A DNA stretch of 64,000 nt from an uncultured Alphaproteobacteria bacterium. Its GTDB lineage: Bacteria; Pseudomonadota; Alphaproteobacteria; UBA7985. Shown piece by piece: positions 17,526 to 26,043 of this stretch (positions are counted from its first letter, which is position 1; the number at the start of each line of letters is the position of its first letter). Where the stretch lies: contig CAJQLX010000027.1 in NCBI GenBank assembly GCA_905479265.1, positions 1 through 64,000 of the forward strand. Reading direction: 5' to 3'. Under the pieces are notes generated by a model. It saw nothing but the letters and a program-made list of their open reading frames with translations, was not told where the DNA came from and searched no databases. Position numbers and translations under genes: made by a program.

Positions 17526-19370
17526 GTGCAGCGTGATCTGAAAGCACTCGATGCCATGCCAAATTTGCCAACGCTGTTTTTTGAGACAGCAGAAGCGAAG
17601 AAGCGGAAGCCGTTTCTTTGGCATAAGGAAAACGGCAAGTATCGGTCTCGCACCTATCGCACAGCGATGCAGGAAGTCATCCATCTGGCGCGCGGCTTGC
17701 GCGACTTGGGGATTGAGCCGGGCGATCGCGTGGTCATCTGTGCAGAGAATCGACCCGAGTGGGCGATTGCGGATATTGCGATCATGGCGCTGGGCGCCAT
17801 CGCGGTTCCGGCTTACACGACAAACACCACCACCGATCACCTGCACATCCTGAGCAATTCCGGCGCGAAGGGGGCCATCGTTTCCACCCGCGATCTCGCC
17901 AAAAAGCTGCTGCCTGCGGCGATTGATAGCGGCGTTTGTCAGTTCATTACCTCGATCGAACCCCTGCTCATTCGCCAAAAGTTGCCCTTGGACGTGCATG
18001 CTTATGACGCTGTTATTGCGCATGGGAAAGAACTGACAGACGACATCGTTGCCCATGCGCGTGCCCTGCCGCGCGAAAGCACCAGCTGCATCATTTATAC
18101 CTCTGGCACCGGCGGTACGCCCAAGGGTGTGGAGCTGTCCCACGGCGCTATTCTGTGTAACGCCACCGGTGCGTTTGACGTGCTCAGCGACGGTTGGTCG
18201 GTGGGCGAGGAGGTGTTTCTTTCTTTCCTGCCCATGACGCATTCCTACGAGCACTCAGCCGGCTTGTGGTGCCCCATTGCAATGGGCGCGCAAATTTATT
18301 TTGCAGAGGGCGCTGAGAAACTGGCGGAAAACCTTGCCGAAGCGCGTCCCACAGTGATGACCGCCGTTCCGCGATTGTTAGAAGCGTTGCGCGCACGGGT
18401 GTTGAGGGGGCTGCGGACCGCGCCGGCCATGCGCCAAAGCCTCTTTCACCGAACCCTGGACATTGGGCGACGCAAGATCAACGATCCGGCATCCTTGACC
18501 CTTGGCGACAAGATGATCGACGGCTTCCTAGAACGTACCGTTCGCAGTCAGGTGCGAAACCGATTTGGTGGTCGCCTCAAGGCTTTTGTCAGCGGCGGTG
18601 CTGCGCTGCACGGCGAAGTTGGGCTGTTCTTTGAAGCGTTGGGTGTCACGGTTCTGCAAGGCTACGGACAGACTGAATCAGCGCCCATCATCTCCGTCAA
18701 TCGGCGCGCAGATCGGCAGTTGGATGCGGTCGGCAAGCCCATGCGCAACGTTGAAGTCAAGCTGGCCAATGACGGCGAAATCATCGTTCGCGGTGAATTG
18801 CTGATGAACGGCTATTGGAACAACCCGGCCGATACGAAAAAGACCATCGTCGATGGTTGGCTTCACACAGGCGATATTGGTGAGTTCGACGCCCGGGGCC
18901 GAATCAAAATCACGGACCGGAAAAAGGATATCATTGTCCTTTCCGGCGGGGACAATGTCTCGCCAGCGCGTGTAGAAGGTTTCTTGACGATCCAGAGCGA
19001 AATTGGTCAGGCGATGGTGATCGGCGACAAGCGTCCGCACTGCGCCGCGCTCATTGTGCCAGATGACGAGTGGTTGATCGATTTCAAGAAAGAAACGGGA
19101 AAGACCGGAACCTTGGCGGACTTGGCCGATGACCCGGAGCTTCACAAGCGGCTTTCAGCGGCAGTAAACCGGGTCAATCAAGAGCTATCGAATATCGAGA
19201 AAGTCCGAAAGTTCGCGGTCGCAACCGGTGAATTCACCACCGACAATGCCCAGCTCACGCCTTCGATGAAGGTCCGTCGGCACGTGGTGAAGCAGGACTA
19301 TGAAAGCGTGCTCGAAGCGCTTTATCCTACGGAAAAGAAGAAAACGGCGCTGGTGGAAGCCAGCGCCTGA
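17526..19370 (+). CDS. Long-chain acyl-CoA synthetase (AMP-forming)
   Basis: 614 residues from a GTG at 17526 behind AAGGGA. It activates a carboxylate, probably a long-chain fatty acid, to its CoA ester via an acyl-adenylate. Adenylation motifs: IIYTSGTGGTPKGVELSH, YGQTESAP, LHTGDIGEFDARGRIKITDR (in part) and KDIIVLSGGDNVSP. Overall it resembles the FadD15/FAA1-like group, which is around 600 residues. The substrate length is not readable. It ends six bases from the convergent trcR gene, and its 3' end contains a hairpin that may end trcR transcription. Confidence 0.92.
   Translation: MQRDLKALDAMPNLPTLFFETAEAKKRKPFLWHKENGKYRSRTYRTAMQEVIHLARGLRDLGIEPGDRVVICAENRPEWAIADIAIMALGAIAVPAYTTNTTTDHLHILSNSGAKGAIVSTRDLAKKLLPAAIDSGVCQFITSIEPLLIRQKLPLDVHAYDAVIAHGKELTDDIVAHARALPRESTSCIIYTSGTGGTPKGVELSHGAILCNATGAFDVLSDGWSVGEEVFLSFLPMTHSYEHSAGLWCPIAMGAQIYFAEGAEKLAENLAEARPTVMTAVPRLLEALRARVLRGLRTAPAMRQSLFHRTLDIGRRKINDPASLTLGDKMIDGFLERTVRSQVRNRFGGRLKAFVSGGAALHGEVGLFFEALGVTVLQGYGQTESAPIISVNRRADRQLDAVGKPMRNVEVKLANDGEIIVRGELLMNGYWNNPADTKKTIVDGWLHTGDIGEFDARGRIKITDRKKDIIVLSGGDNVSPARVEGFLTIQSEIGQAMVIGDKRPHCAALIVPDDEWLIDFKKETGKTGTLADLADDPELHKRLSAAVNRVNQELSNIEKVRKFAVATGEFTTDNAQLTPSMKVRRHVVKQDYESVLEALYPTEKKKTALVEASA
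19337..19367 (-). terminator. Terminator of trcR inside the acyl-CoA synthetase 3' end
   Basis: GGCGCTGG (19346-19353) and CCAGCGCC (19360-19367) form an eight-base stem with a six-base loop. On the minus strand it is followed by GTTTTCTTCTTTTCC, a good T-rich tail. It therefore acts in the trcR direction although it lies within the last codons of the opposite gene. Confidence 0.7.
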
Positions 19371-19376
19371 TTGCTT

Positions 19377-20015
19377 CTACTGATTTTCGCGGCTGAACGC
19401 TGCGAAGATCCCTTCTGGGATAACAGCCTTGGGCTGGCTTTCGTCGAACATGGGCTGCTCGGCTGCGATTTTCGCAGCCGCCTCTGGGTTCGCAGCGTTT
19501 GCTTTCGCGACGGCTGCATCCAAGTCGGCTTGCTTACAAATGCCCAACAGCACCGGATCACGGGGCTGAAGGTTGGCCATGTTCCAGTGCGTCTTTTCCC
19601 GGATGGCACCAATGGTGTTTTTCGTGGTGCCGACCAGCTTGATGATCTGTGCATCGGAAAGGTGCGGGTAGGTTTTGACCAGCCAAGCAATGGCGTCTGG
19701 CTTTTCCTGACGGCGTGCAACGGGTGTGTAACGCGGGCCTTTGGTCCGGCGCGACAGCTCGGGCATATCGCTCTTGGCCAAGGTCAGCGACGCATTCAAG
19801 TCGCCTTCGCACCGCTTGATCTCGTCTTCCGTAAGTTGACGGCTTTTGGTCGGATCCTGCCCCATGATGCCTTTCGCCACGTCGCCATCGGCAATGCCTT
19901 TGACTTCCAGCTTATGCAGGTGACAGAAATCAGCGATCTGTTCGAAGGTGAGAGCGGTGTTATCAACCAGCCATACAGCAGTTGCTTTAGGCATCAGTGG
20001 TGGTTGCTGGGCCAT
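19377..20015 (-). CDS. trcR: DUF1013 protein, TrcR-like RNA polymerase-associated regulator
   Basis: 212 residues of the DUF1013 family, confined to alphaproteobacteria. The Caulobacter member, TrcR, tracks with RNA polymerase and influences cell-cycle gene expression. Visible here are AVWLVDNTALTFEQIADFCHLH near the N-terminus (read in parts), VKGIADGD, and a central helix-turn-helix-like stretch LVKTYPHLSDAQIIKLVGTTKNTIGAIRE (in parts). An Ala-rich C-terminal helix ends the protein. It is likely cytoplasmic and essential or near-essential. The 111 bases upstream hold its promoter. Confidence 0.88.
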   Translation of the reverse strand: MAQQPPLMPKATAVWLVDNTALTFEQIADFCHLHKLEVKGIADGDVAKGIMGQDPTKSRQLTEDEIKRCEGDLNASLTLAKSDMPELSRRTKGPRYTPVARRQEKPDAIAWLVKTYPHLSDAQIIKLVGTTKNTIGAIREKTHWNMANLQPRDPVLLGICKQADLDAAVAKANAANPEAAAKIAAEQPMFDESQPKAVIPEGIFAAFSRENQ

Positions 20016-20126
20016 GCCACGCTCCTTTCGTGCTTAAAAGTTCGGGAGATTGCCTAAGCATATACGGCACGATGGCGCGGAAATAAATGCTTTCAGACGC
20101 ACAACTGCTGCTCGCTGGTGCCAGAA

Positions 20127-21086
20127 TTACAGATCGATGTACAAACCTCGGCCCGGCTCTGCGCCGCCATTGGTGTCTTTTGCAATGACATCAGCCGCCG
20201 CCGCAACGGCAATGCACGCAGCGGCATCCAGGCCATCATCATAGGCGTTGCGGGCAAACGTCGTCGCGATATCCGCCCACGCTTGCGCTTTTCCCGGCGT
20301 GTCGCTCAAGGCCGGAGAAACCCGCAAATCCAAGCGGCGCTCGTTCCGTGCAATATGCAGCATGACCTGTGCGGCGAAGGCATCGCTGTCCAAGCCGGCA
20401 ATGGCGTAAACCGCCTCTGGCGTCGATAACAGGAACCGTCGGCGCAGAAACGACGGGGTCAGCCACTGTCCCAATTTCGTCGTCAACAAAGCAACCATAA
20501 TTCCCGAAAACACGAGTGTCTGAAACGACATCACACCAAACAGCGTGCGGTCGGAAGGGATCAATAAATAGCCAACAAACCCTGCTGCAATGGCTGCGAT
20601 TACCACAAACAACCAGCGTGTCCGCGAACGTCCCGCCGCCAAAGCAACGACAACATCGCCTTTGGAGCGCAAAGAAGCGTCGTAGAGCGCATTCTTGATG
20701 GTTCCATGATCGACACGGCGCAGTTTGCGGCCACCCTTGGGCCAGGTCTTCACGATCTGTAGCGTGCCTTCTGGCCAGCTTTTCTGTGTCGAGCGCAGCA
20801 GCGCGGTCCATTCTTTACCGCGTGTCAGGAAATACGAGCCACCGAAGAGAGCAATCAAGGCCACGGGCGCAAGAAGCACCGTCAGAACATCGGGCGCAGG
20901 CCAACCGTCTGGTCGGAAAAACAAGGCCCAGCCAAGTCCCAAGGCCGAGATAGCGAGGATGAGCAGCACAAGCCACCGCAGCCCGCCTTCTTCCTTGGAC
21001 GTTGTTTCATCGATTTCGTCATCGTCGATGAGAGGATCGTTCACATCAGCACCTTGCGCGGATTTCCATAAATTCGTGCTACTCAT
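20127..21086 (-). CDS. Uncharacterised multi-pass membrane protein
   Basis: 319 residues that I do not assign to a family. An acidic N-terminus (DDDEIDETTSKEE) is followed by two hydrophobic segments (about 37-55 and 65-85), a basic soluble stretch (90-145, including TWPKGGRKLRRVDH) and two more segments (about 155-172 and 185-203). The C-terminal 110 residues are soluble and helical. A four-helix inner-membrane protein with cytoplasmic ends is likely. It lies between trcR and the small heat-shock gene on the same strand, with gaps of 111 and 71 bases. Confidence 0.75.
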   Translation of the reverse strand: MSSTNLWKSAQGADVNDPLIDDDEIDETTSKEEGGLRWLVLLILAISALGLGWALFFRPDGWPAPDVLTVLLAPVALIALFGGSYFLTRGKEWTALLRSTQKSWPEGTLQIVKTWPKGGRKLRRVDHGTIKNALYDASLRSKGDVVVALAAGRSRTRWLFVVIAAIAAGFVGYLLIPSDRTLFGVMSFQTLVFSGIMVALLTTKLGQWLTPSFLRRRFLLSTPEAVYAIAGLDSDAFAAQVMLHIARNERRLDLRVSPALSDTPGKAQAWADIATTFARNAYDDGLDAAACIAVAAAADVIAKDTNGGAEPGRGLYIDL

Positions 21087-21157
21087 AACAAAGCCGGGTC
21101 GCGATGACGACCCGGCAAGTCAAATTTAGAGAATGCGAGAAAGACGGAAGGAAGCGG

Positions 21158-21670
21158 TTAAGCCGCCTTGGTCGCTAAGTCATTGCCGGCAGATTCGCCT
21201 TCAATAACCTTTGCCGCCTGACCGGTCTTCGACCCTGTCGAAATCTCAATCATCCGAGGCCGTAAAGCCTCTGGCACTTCTCTGACCAACTCAACATGCA
21301 ATAAACCATGTTCCAACTTTGCACCGGCGACGCGAATATGATCCGCGAGCTGGAACCGTCGTTCGAAGGCGCGGGTTGCGATGCCGCGATGGAGGAAAGT
21401 GGTGTCGGATTCAGTTACGCCTTGCGCATCCGATTGGCGTCCACGCACGGTCACGGCCTGATCTTGGACTTCAATCTCCAAATCATCGAGCGTGAAACCG
21501 GCCACAGCCATGGAAATTCGATATTCGTCTTCGGATTGCCGTTCGATGTTGTAGGGCGGGTAGCTGTTCGCAGCATTCGCATCCATCCGCGAAGCTGCTT
21601 CCAGCATCGAGGTCATACGATCAAAGCCAACGGTCGAACGGAAAAGGGGGGAAAGATCCAAAGTACGCAT
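21158..21670 (-). CDS. Hsp20/IbpA-type small heat-shock protein
   Basis: 170 residues. The N-terminus FRSTVGFDRM matches the IbpA group. The alpha-crystallin domain (about 40-130) has YPPYNIERQSEDEYRISMAVAGF (in parts), TVRGR, FLHRGIATRAFERRF and a closing LHVELVREVPE in place of the usual GVLxV motif. These chaperones hold aggregating proteins in the cytoplasm. AGGAGG lies seven bases before the start but can be masked by the upstream RNA structure at 21671-21784, so translation is probably temperature controlled. RpoH, encoded in the same window, is the likely transcriptional activator. Confidence 0.95.
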   Translation of the reverse strand: MRTLDLSPLFRSTVGFDRMTSMLEAASRMDANAANSYPPYNIERQSEDEYRISMAVAGFTLDDLEIEVQDQAVTVRGRQSDAQGVTESDTTFLHRGIATRAFERRFQLADHIRVAGAKLEHGLLHVELVREVPEALRPRMIEISTGSKTGQAAKVIEGESAGNDLATKAA

Positions 21671-21784
21671 AGGGTAGCCTCCTTAAGCAAAAGCAAGGTT
21701 CTATAGTTCAGACCTCACAGGTGTGACGGTCTGCACCAGCGTGCGGAGCCCTCAGTTTGAGCGGCTGTCCTGCTGATACTATAG
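21671..21784 (-). promoter_or_regulatory. Probable ROSE-type RNA thermometer in the hsp20 leader
   Basis: On the minus-strand RNA, CUUGCU (21697-21692) can pair with the Shine-Dalgarno AGGAGG (21683-21678) around an eight-base loop, leaving a G opposite a G. This is the hallmark of ROSE elements. Upstream are three hairpins: AGCC-CUCA with UGAG-GGCU (21747-21766), a short CAC/GUG hairpin (21734-21743) and CAGACC/GGUCUG with an inner UCACA/UGUGA (21709-21733). A seven-base stem, ACUAUAG with CUAUAGU (21701-21707 and 21778-21784), can enclose all three. The transcription start was not located. The pairings are seen in the sequence; the function is inferred. Confidence 0.72.
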
Positions 21785-21860
21785 GACGTAAGGAGCGCGT
21801 GTTCGGATCGCAAGGGGCGGACCGTCAAAAAAGTCCGCACCCAAAAAGCCAAAGTTAGGC

Positions 21861-22088
21861 TTAAACCTTCAAACCCGACATGAAGCCGAACTTGTCGTTA
21901 AACTTGCCAACCTGACCACCAGTGTCGAGCATACGCTGAACACCCGTCCACGCTGGGTGGGACTTTGGGTCAATGTCCAGACGCATTGTGTCGCCTGGCG
22001 CGCCATAGGTGGAGCGCGTGGTGAAAGTAGAACCGTCCGTCATGATAACGGTGATCTCGTGGTATTCTGGATGAATGTCCGCCTTCAT
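21861..22088 (-). CDS. rpmE: 50S ribosomal protein L31
   Basis: 75 residues with the L31 sequence pattern ([26 protein letters not shown] and KFNDKFG near the end). It has none of the four zinc-binding cysteines of the zinc form, so it is the metal-free type usual in alphaproteobacteria. It sits between the MotB-like gene and the hsp20 leader on the same strand. A weak hairpin, AAGCC/GGCTT with a short T-run near 21840-21862, may be its terminator. Confidence 0.95.
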   Translation of the reverse strand: MKADIHPEYHEITVIMTDGSTFTTRSTYGAPGDTMRLDIDPKSHPAWTGVQRMLDTGGQVGKFNDKFGFMSGLKV

Positions 22089-22138
22089 GGGCCGACTCCT
22101 GTACTCAAAGAGTGAAACTGGAAACGTAAGCGGCGTGC

Positions 22139-24451
22139 TTAGCGCGGGGAGAGGATGAATTCAATACGTCTGTTTAGCTGGTCAGCTTCCGTTTTTTCTA
22201 TACCCACCAGATTGGAGGCGTCTTTGATCGGCGACGTGTCGCCAAATGAAGCCGCCAGTAGCTTCGTCCCGTAGTCCTCCGGGGTATCAAGCGTGCTCAA
22301 CGTTTGCAGCAAAGCGGTCCTTACAGCCTCTGCTCGCAGGAAGCCAAGCTGTAAATTGCTTCTGAAATCGCCAGTGAAGGTGTTGTTGACCGGGGTTTGG
22401 TCGGTGTGCCCTTCGATGCGGATCAGCCAATCTAAGCCATCGGGCAGGCGGCGGGTCAGTTCAGCCAGATCTTCGGCCACCAGTGACAGCTGGATCAGCG
22501 AGCCATCTTGAATCTCATAAGATCCAAGCTCGAACTGAATTTTCTCTCGAGATTTGAATCGGACCTGCGTCAATTCCTGCTCGCCAATGGTGCTGGTTTC
22601 TTCCTGCACCACGATCCCGTCCAGCCCTTGGGCGGCGTCACGAGCGGCAAAAGCGAAGCTCGATTGGGCGCGGGACAAGATGACTTCGCGCTGCTCCAGC
22701 GCTGATTTCAGTTCTTGTTCTAACGCCAGTTGGTCAGCCAGCACCGCCGCCATATTCAGGCTGGCGTTTTCCAATTCGAGGCTTTGGGCGCGAACGATCG
22801 CGTTGCGTTCCATCAAAACAGCTTCGATGCGGCTCAGCTTTTGCCGGACATCAAAGAGTTGGGCGTTGAGGGTGTCGATCTGCGTCCGTGCGCTGGCCAA
22901 CTGTGACCGGCTGGCGAACGTTTCGCCTTCTGAAGCGGCCAGCTTTGTGGCGAGTTCGTTGATTTCAACCTCTTTGGCGTCGGCGCTTTCCTGTGCGGCG
23001 TCAGCGGATAGGCGGACTGTGGCCAGCTGCTCGGACTGCGACAGCAGCTGTTGATCCAACTCGGCGATGCGGTCAATGGCTTGCTGCAAGGCTGTTTGAT
23101 CCTGATACCGCTCTTCAACCAAGGTTTCGAGGCTGCTGATGCCGGCGGCCATTTCCTGCTTCACGCGAATGATTTCTTGCTCTTTGGCCGCCAAAACCTT
23201 GCTGCGTTCATTCAGCTGCGCCTGCAGTGCGGCCTGTTCAGCTTCGCGGGCTTGCAGCTTGATCAGCAGCTCTTCAATCCGCTTCTCGTAACTTCCCGCG
23301 ACATCAGTGATTTCGCGCTCTTGGGCATCGACGGTGGCGCGCAGCGTGTTGATGGAGTTCTCGAACGACAGGATCGAAGTTTGCAGATCGTTGACCCGGC
23401 TCTGCAAGTCATCCCGAACGTCGGTCAGAATCTTGATTTCGGCGAGCTTTGCTTCAATCGTGTATTCGTTGACTGCAATGGCCTCATTGGCATCAACGAG
23501 GTCTTTGCTCACCTGTTCATTGCTCTGCTTGAGTTGGGCAACCAATAACTTATCGTCCAACAACGCTTGTTCGGCGTCTGACAGTTGACGGCGCGCGTTC
23601 ATCAGCGTGCCAAGCAGAGTGTTGAGCTCCGTTTGCTTTTGTTCAGCAAGCTGGAACATCGCTTCCATCAAATCCTGAGTGGATTGCACCGTCGCTTTGA
23701 GCCGAGAGGCCCGATCCGGCGCTACGGTGCCCAAGTCGCTCTCTGGATTGAGCGGAATGCGTTCTGCCAACTCCATGAGAATCTCGCGTTCTTCTTCGCT
23801 GGCGATGGTCGGCGCGATGTTTTGAACGCTGCTCAGGAACTCGCCACGCAAGGCAACAAACCGGTTGATATTCCGCTCTTGGTTATTGTCAGCCAGCACG
23901 ATGGTGGCTTCCATCTCTTCGGTCAGGTCGCCATCGTCGCGAACACGCTGGACCAGCGCGACCCGCTGCTGCTCGGCTTCGGCCAAGACCTGTTGGTTCA
24001 GGATCAAATCGGATGAAAGTTTTGTGTTCTCGGCCTGCAGCTGCCGGTTCTGAATTTCTGACGCGGCCAAACGCTTGAGCAGGGATTGCTCCTCCTCCCG
24101 CAAGGTATCAACATTGCCCGCCAGCGACATGACCTCGGACCTTGAATTATCGAGGTTGTCCCGCAGAATATTGCGTTCGCCCCGCAGCGAGGCCAACTCC
24201 TGCCGGACGGCGTTAAGCTCATTGTCCAGCTGGGTGTTCAACTCCTTCAGCTCGAACTTTTCGAACTCGAGTTGCTCGTTTTCATTCAACAGCGATTTGA
24301 TCTGCGAAACGTTGTCGTTCAGCTGCGTCGATAGGAACTGCTGCGCAAAGATGAAGACGACCAATACAAAGATCACCACCATCACCAGCGTTGTGAGGGC
24401 GTCTACAAAGCCTGGCCAAATATTGACGCGGTTGCGCGTGCGGCGAGCCAT
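22139..24451 (-). CDS. MotB-like protein with giant coiled coil and OmpA domain
   Basis: 770 residues. One N-terminal membrane helix (about 14-38, [24 protein letters not shown] in part) has an aspartate in the position expected for a MotB/TolR/ExbD proton site (FVDAL). Residues about 45-600 are almost entirely heptad-like coiled coil. An OmpA-type peptidoglycan-binding domain (about 640-770) has [20 protein letters not shown] and LNRRIEF. The protein probably spans a wide periplasm to reach the wall, driven by the MotA-like partner encoded nine bases upstream. The coiled coil is far longer than in MotB (about 300 residues in total). Confidence 0.85.
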   Translation of the reverse strand: MARRTRNRVNIWPGFVDALTTLVMVVIFVLVVFIFAQQFLSTQLNDNVSQIKSLLNENEQLEFEKFELKELNTQLDNELNAVRQELASLRGERNILRDNLDNSRSEVMSLAGNVDTLREEEQSLLKRLAASEIQNRQLQAENTKLSSDLILNQQVLAEAEQQRVALVQRVRDDGDLTEEMEATIVLADNNQERNINRFVALRGEFLSSVQNIAPTIASEEEREILMELAERIPLNPESDLGTVAPDRASRLKATVQSTQDLMEAMFQLAEQKQTELNTLLGTLMNARRQLSDAEQALLDDKLLVAQLKQSNEQVSKDLVDANEAIAVNEYTIEAKLAEIKILTDVRDDLQSRVNDLQTSILSFENSINTLRATVDAQEREITDVAGSYEKRIEELLIKLQAREAEQAALQAQLNERSKVLAAKEQEIIRVKQEMAAGISSLETLVEERYQDQTALQQAIDRIAELDQQLLSQSEQLATVRLSADAAQESADAKEVEINELATKLAASEGETFASRSQLASARTQIDTLNAQLFDVRQKLSRIEAVLMERNAIVRAQSLELENASLNMAAVLADQLALEQELKSALEQREVILSRAQSSFAFAARDAAQGLDGIVVQEETSTIGEQELTQVRFKSREKIQFELGSYEIQDGSLIQLSLVAEDLAELTRRLPDGLDWLIRIEGHTDQTPVNNTFTGDFRSNLQLGFLRAEAVRTALLQTLSTLDTPEDYGTKLLAASFGDTSPIKDASNLVGIEKTEADQLNRRIEFILSPR

Positions 24452-24460
24452 GCCAGATCC

Positions 24461-25795
24461 TTATTCTTCTGGCGTGCCGCGAGACGCGGCTTCTTCACGG
24501 AAAGCCTGCAATTCGGCGCGATTGCTTTCCATGCTGTCCAACAATGCCTGCAGCTGGTTGCCCGTTTCGTTGCCGGACAAGAAGTCGCGCAGGTTGGTGA
24601 ATGCATTTTCTGTGCGTCGGGCATTCTCGCCCAATTCACGGCTCAACTCCGCAAGGCGGTCGTTCAGCGTGCGTGTCGTATCGCGTGCTTTCAACAGCCG
24701 CTCGATGTCTTCGGCCACTTTGACCATTTGCGCCTGTCCACGGCTTGCATCGTCAAAATACTGGTCTGAACGGCGGTTCCAACTGTCCATGATTTCGCTC
24801 ATGCGTTGGTTGGTGTCGATCAGCATGTTGAGGTTGCTGATTTTCCCGTTCTCTTCTCTGAGCAAGGCTCTCTGATTTTCTTGAATCGCCACCAAAGCCT
24901 CGACCGTCGCAAAGAGCGTGTCATGGTTTCGGGCGAGGCCGACGTCGATTTGCTCCAGCTTGGCGTTGGTGGCCGTCAGCACCTCTTCATTAAAGCTGGT
25001 CGTCGAAGCCGCTACAGCGCCCGCTGCGGCCATGGGGTAGGGACCACCGCCGGTGCCAGCGCTAGAGAGAATGGCGTGCTGGTAGAGCCAGTTTTCCAAC
25101 TCATCAATGAAGCGGCCATGGGCTTGCGCGCTCTGTTGCTCCAAAAAGCCGATGATGATCGTTCCCGCCAATCCGAACAGCGAGGAGGAGAATGCAATGC
25201 CCATGCTGCCGATTGGATCTTCGAGGCTGCGAATCATTTGCTCAAAGAGCTCACCGGCATCGCGGGATGCCGATTCCTGGTTCATTTGCCCGATCGCGTT
25301 GCCAATATTCCCAACGGTCAGCGTCAGACCCCAAAATGTCCCAAAGAGGCCGAGGAAAATCAGCAGTTGCAGCAGATATTGGGAAAGGTCTCGACGTTCA
25401 TCATTTCTTGCCTTGATGGCATCCATAACGATGGAAAGGTTTTCGGTCGAAAACCCGCTCTTTACCGTTTTCCCATCCATGAGCGATTGCAGCGGGTAAA
25501 GGAGCTGCGGCATGTCAGCACTGGATTCCTGCGCGCTGGAAGGCGCAGAGCCAGAGGTTCTGGTGCCGGCGACCCAAACAATAGCCCGGCTCAGACTGAA
25601 AACTTCCCAAATGATCAACGCCGCCGACAAAACGGCAACTGTCAAAATCGCCCCGTTGATCGCTGCTTGAGCAAAAAAGAATTCGGTCAGCCGCTCAGCC
25701 TGCGTGTATGCGAGCCCCGTGGAAAACAGGAGCACAGCCACGATGATGATCAACGGAATGTAAGGCTGCGTAAGAGTACGCTTTTCTTCGGTCAT
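24461..25795 (-). CDS. MotA/TolQ/ExbB-type proton channel protein with helical tail
   Basis: 444 residues. Two N-terminal membrane helices (about 11-28 and 42-66) are followed by a cytoplasmic stretch, then two helices carrying the MotA/TolQ/ExbB signature (about 143-168, FLGLFGTFWGLTLTVGNI, and about 187-214, GIAFSSSLFGLAGTIIIGF). The tail from about 250 to the end is long and helical, with probable coiled coil and a short basic stretch. It should form an ion-driven channel with the MotB-like protein whose gene follows. No flagellar or Tol/Exb genes are adjacent, so this is a separate motor-like unit of unknown job. Confidence 0.85.
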   Translation of the reverse strand: MTEEKRTLTQPYIPLIIIVAVLLFSTGLAYTQAERLTEFFFAQAAINGAILTVAVLSAALIIWEVFSLSRAIVWVAGTRTSGSAPSSAQESSADMPQLLYPLQSLMDGKTVKSGFSTENLSIVMDAIKARNDERRDLSQYLLQLLIFLGLFGTFWGLTLTVGNIGNAIGQMNQESASRDAGELFEQMIRSLEDPIGSMGIAFSSSLFGLAGTIIIGFLEQQSAQAHGRFIDELENWLYQHAILSSAGTGGGPYPMAAAGAVAASTTSFNEEVLTATNAKLEQIDVGLARNHDTLFATVEALVAIQENQRALLREENGKISNLNMLIDTNQRMSEIMDSWNRRSDQYFDDASRGQAQMVKVAEDIERLLKARDTTRTLNDRLAELSRELGENARRTENAFTNLRDFLSGNETGNQLQALLDSMESNRAELQAFREEAASRGTPEE

Positions 25796-25983
25796 GTGCT
25801 TGACGCTAATCGCAATGGTTAAACGTCCTGCTTAGGTACATGCACACTCATCAATTCGCACGGGATTTGTGCTGAGAGGGCGCCGAGAACGCGTAAGGCT
25901 CGAATGTTGATTGAAACTTCACCAGTCTCAGTGTCTTTGTCGCTGCCTAATTGGGCAACTTCATGGCAGATTGAATGTTTCAA

Positions 25984-26018
25984 CACGGCCTCGCCTGTAA
26001 AAACACAGTGAGGCCGCG
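25984..26018 (-). terminator. Hairpin downstream of the OmpA-domain gene
   Basis: CGGCCTC (25986-25992) pairs with GAGGCCG (26010-26016), with an inner CTGT/ACAG stem. On the minus strand it stands about 26 bases after the stop of the OmpA-domain gene but is not followed by a clear T-tract, so termination may need Rho or be partial. The rest of the 250-base gap to the MotA-like gene shows nothing I can name. Confidence 0.5.
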
Positions 26019-26043
26019 TGATCTTTGATCGTTTGTGACGCGC

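Noticed and set aside
25012-25197. Short antisense ORFs within the MotA-like gene
   Set aside because: They are frame shadows with Arg/Ser/Pro-rich, non-protein-like composition and no start signals.
22139-25795. Zorya anti-phage system (ZorA/ZorB)
   Set aside because: The MotA/MotB-like pair is superficially similar, but no ZorC, ZorD or ZorE gene is adjacent. The long coiled coil is in the MotB-like partner rather than only in the MotA-like one. The surroundings are housekeeping genes (rpmE, suhB, efp).
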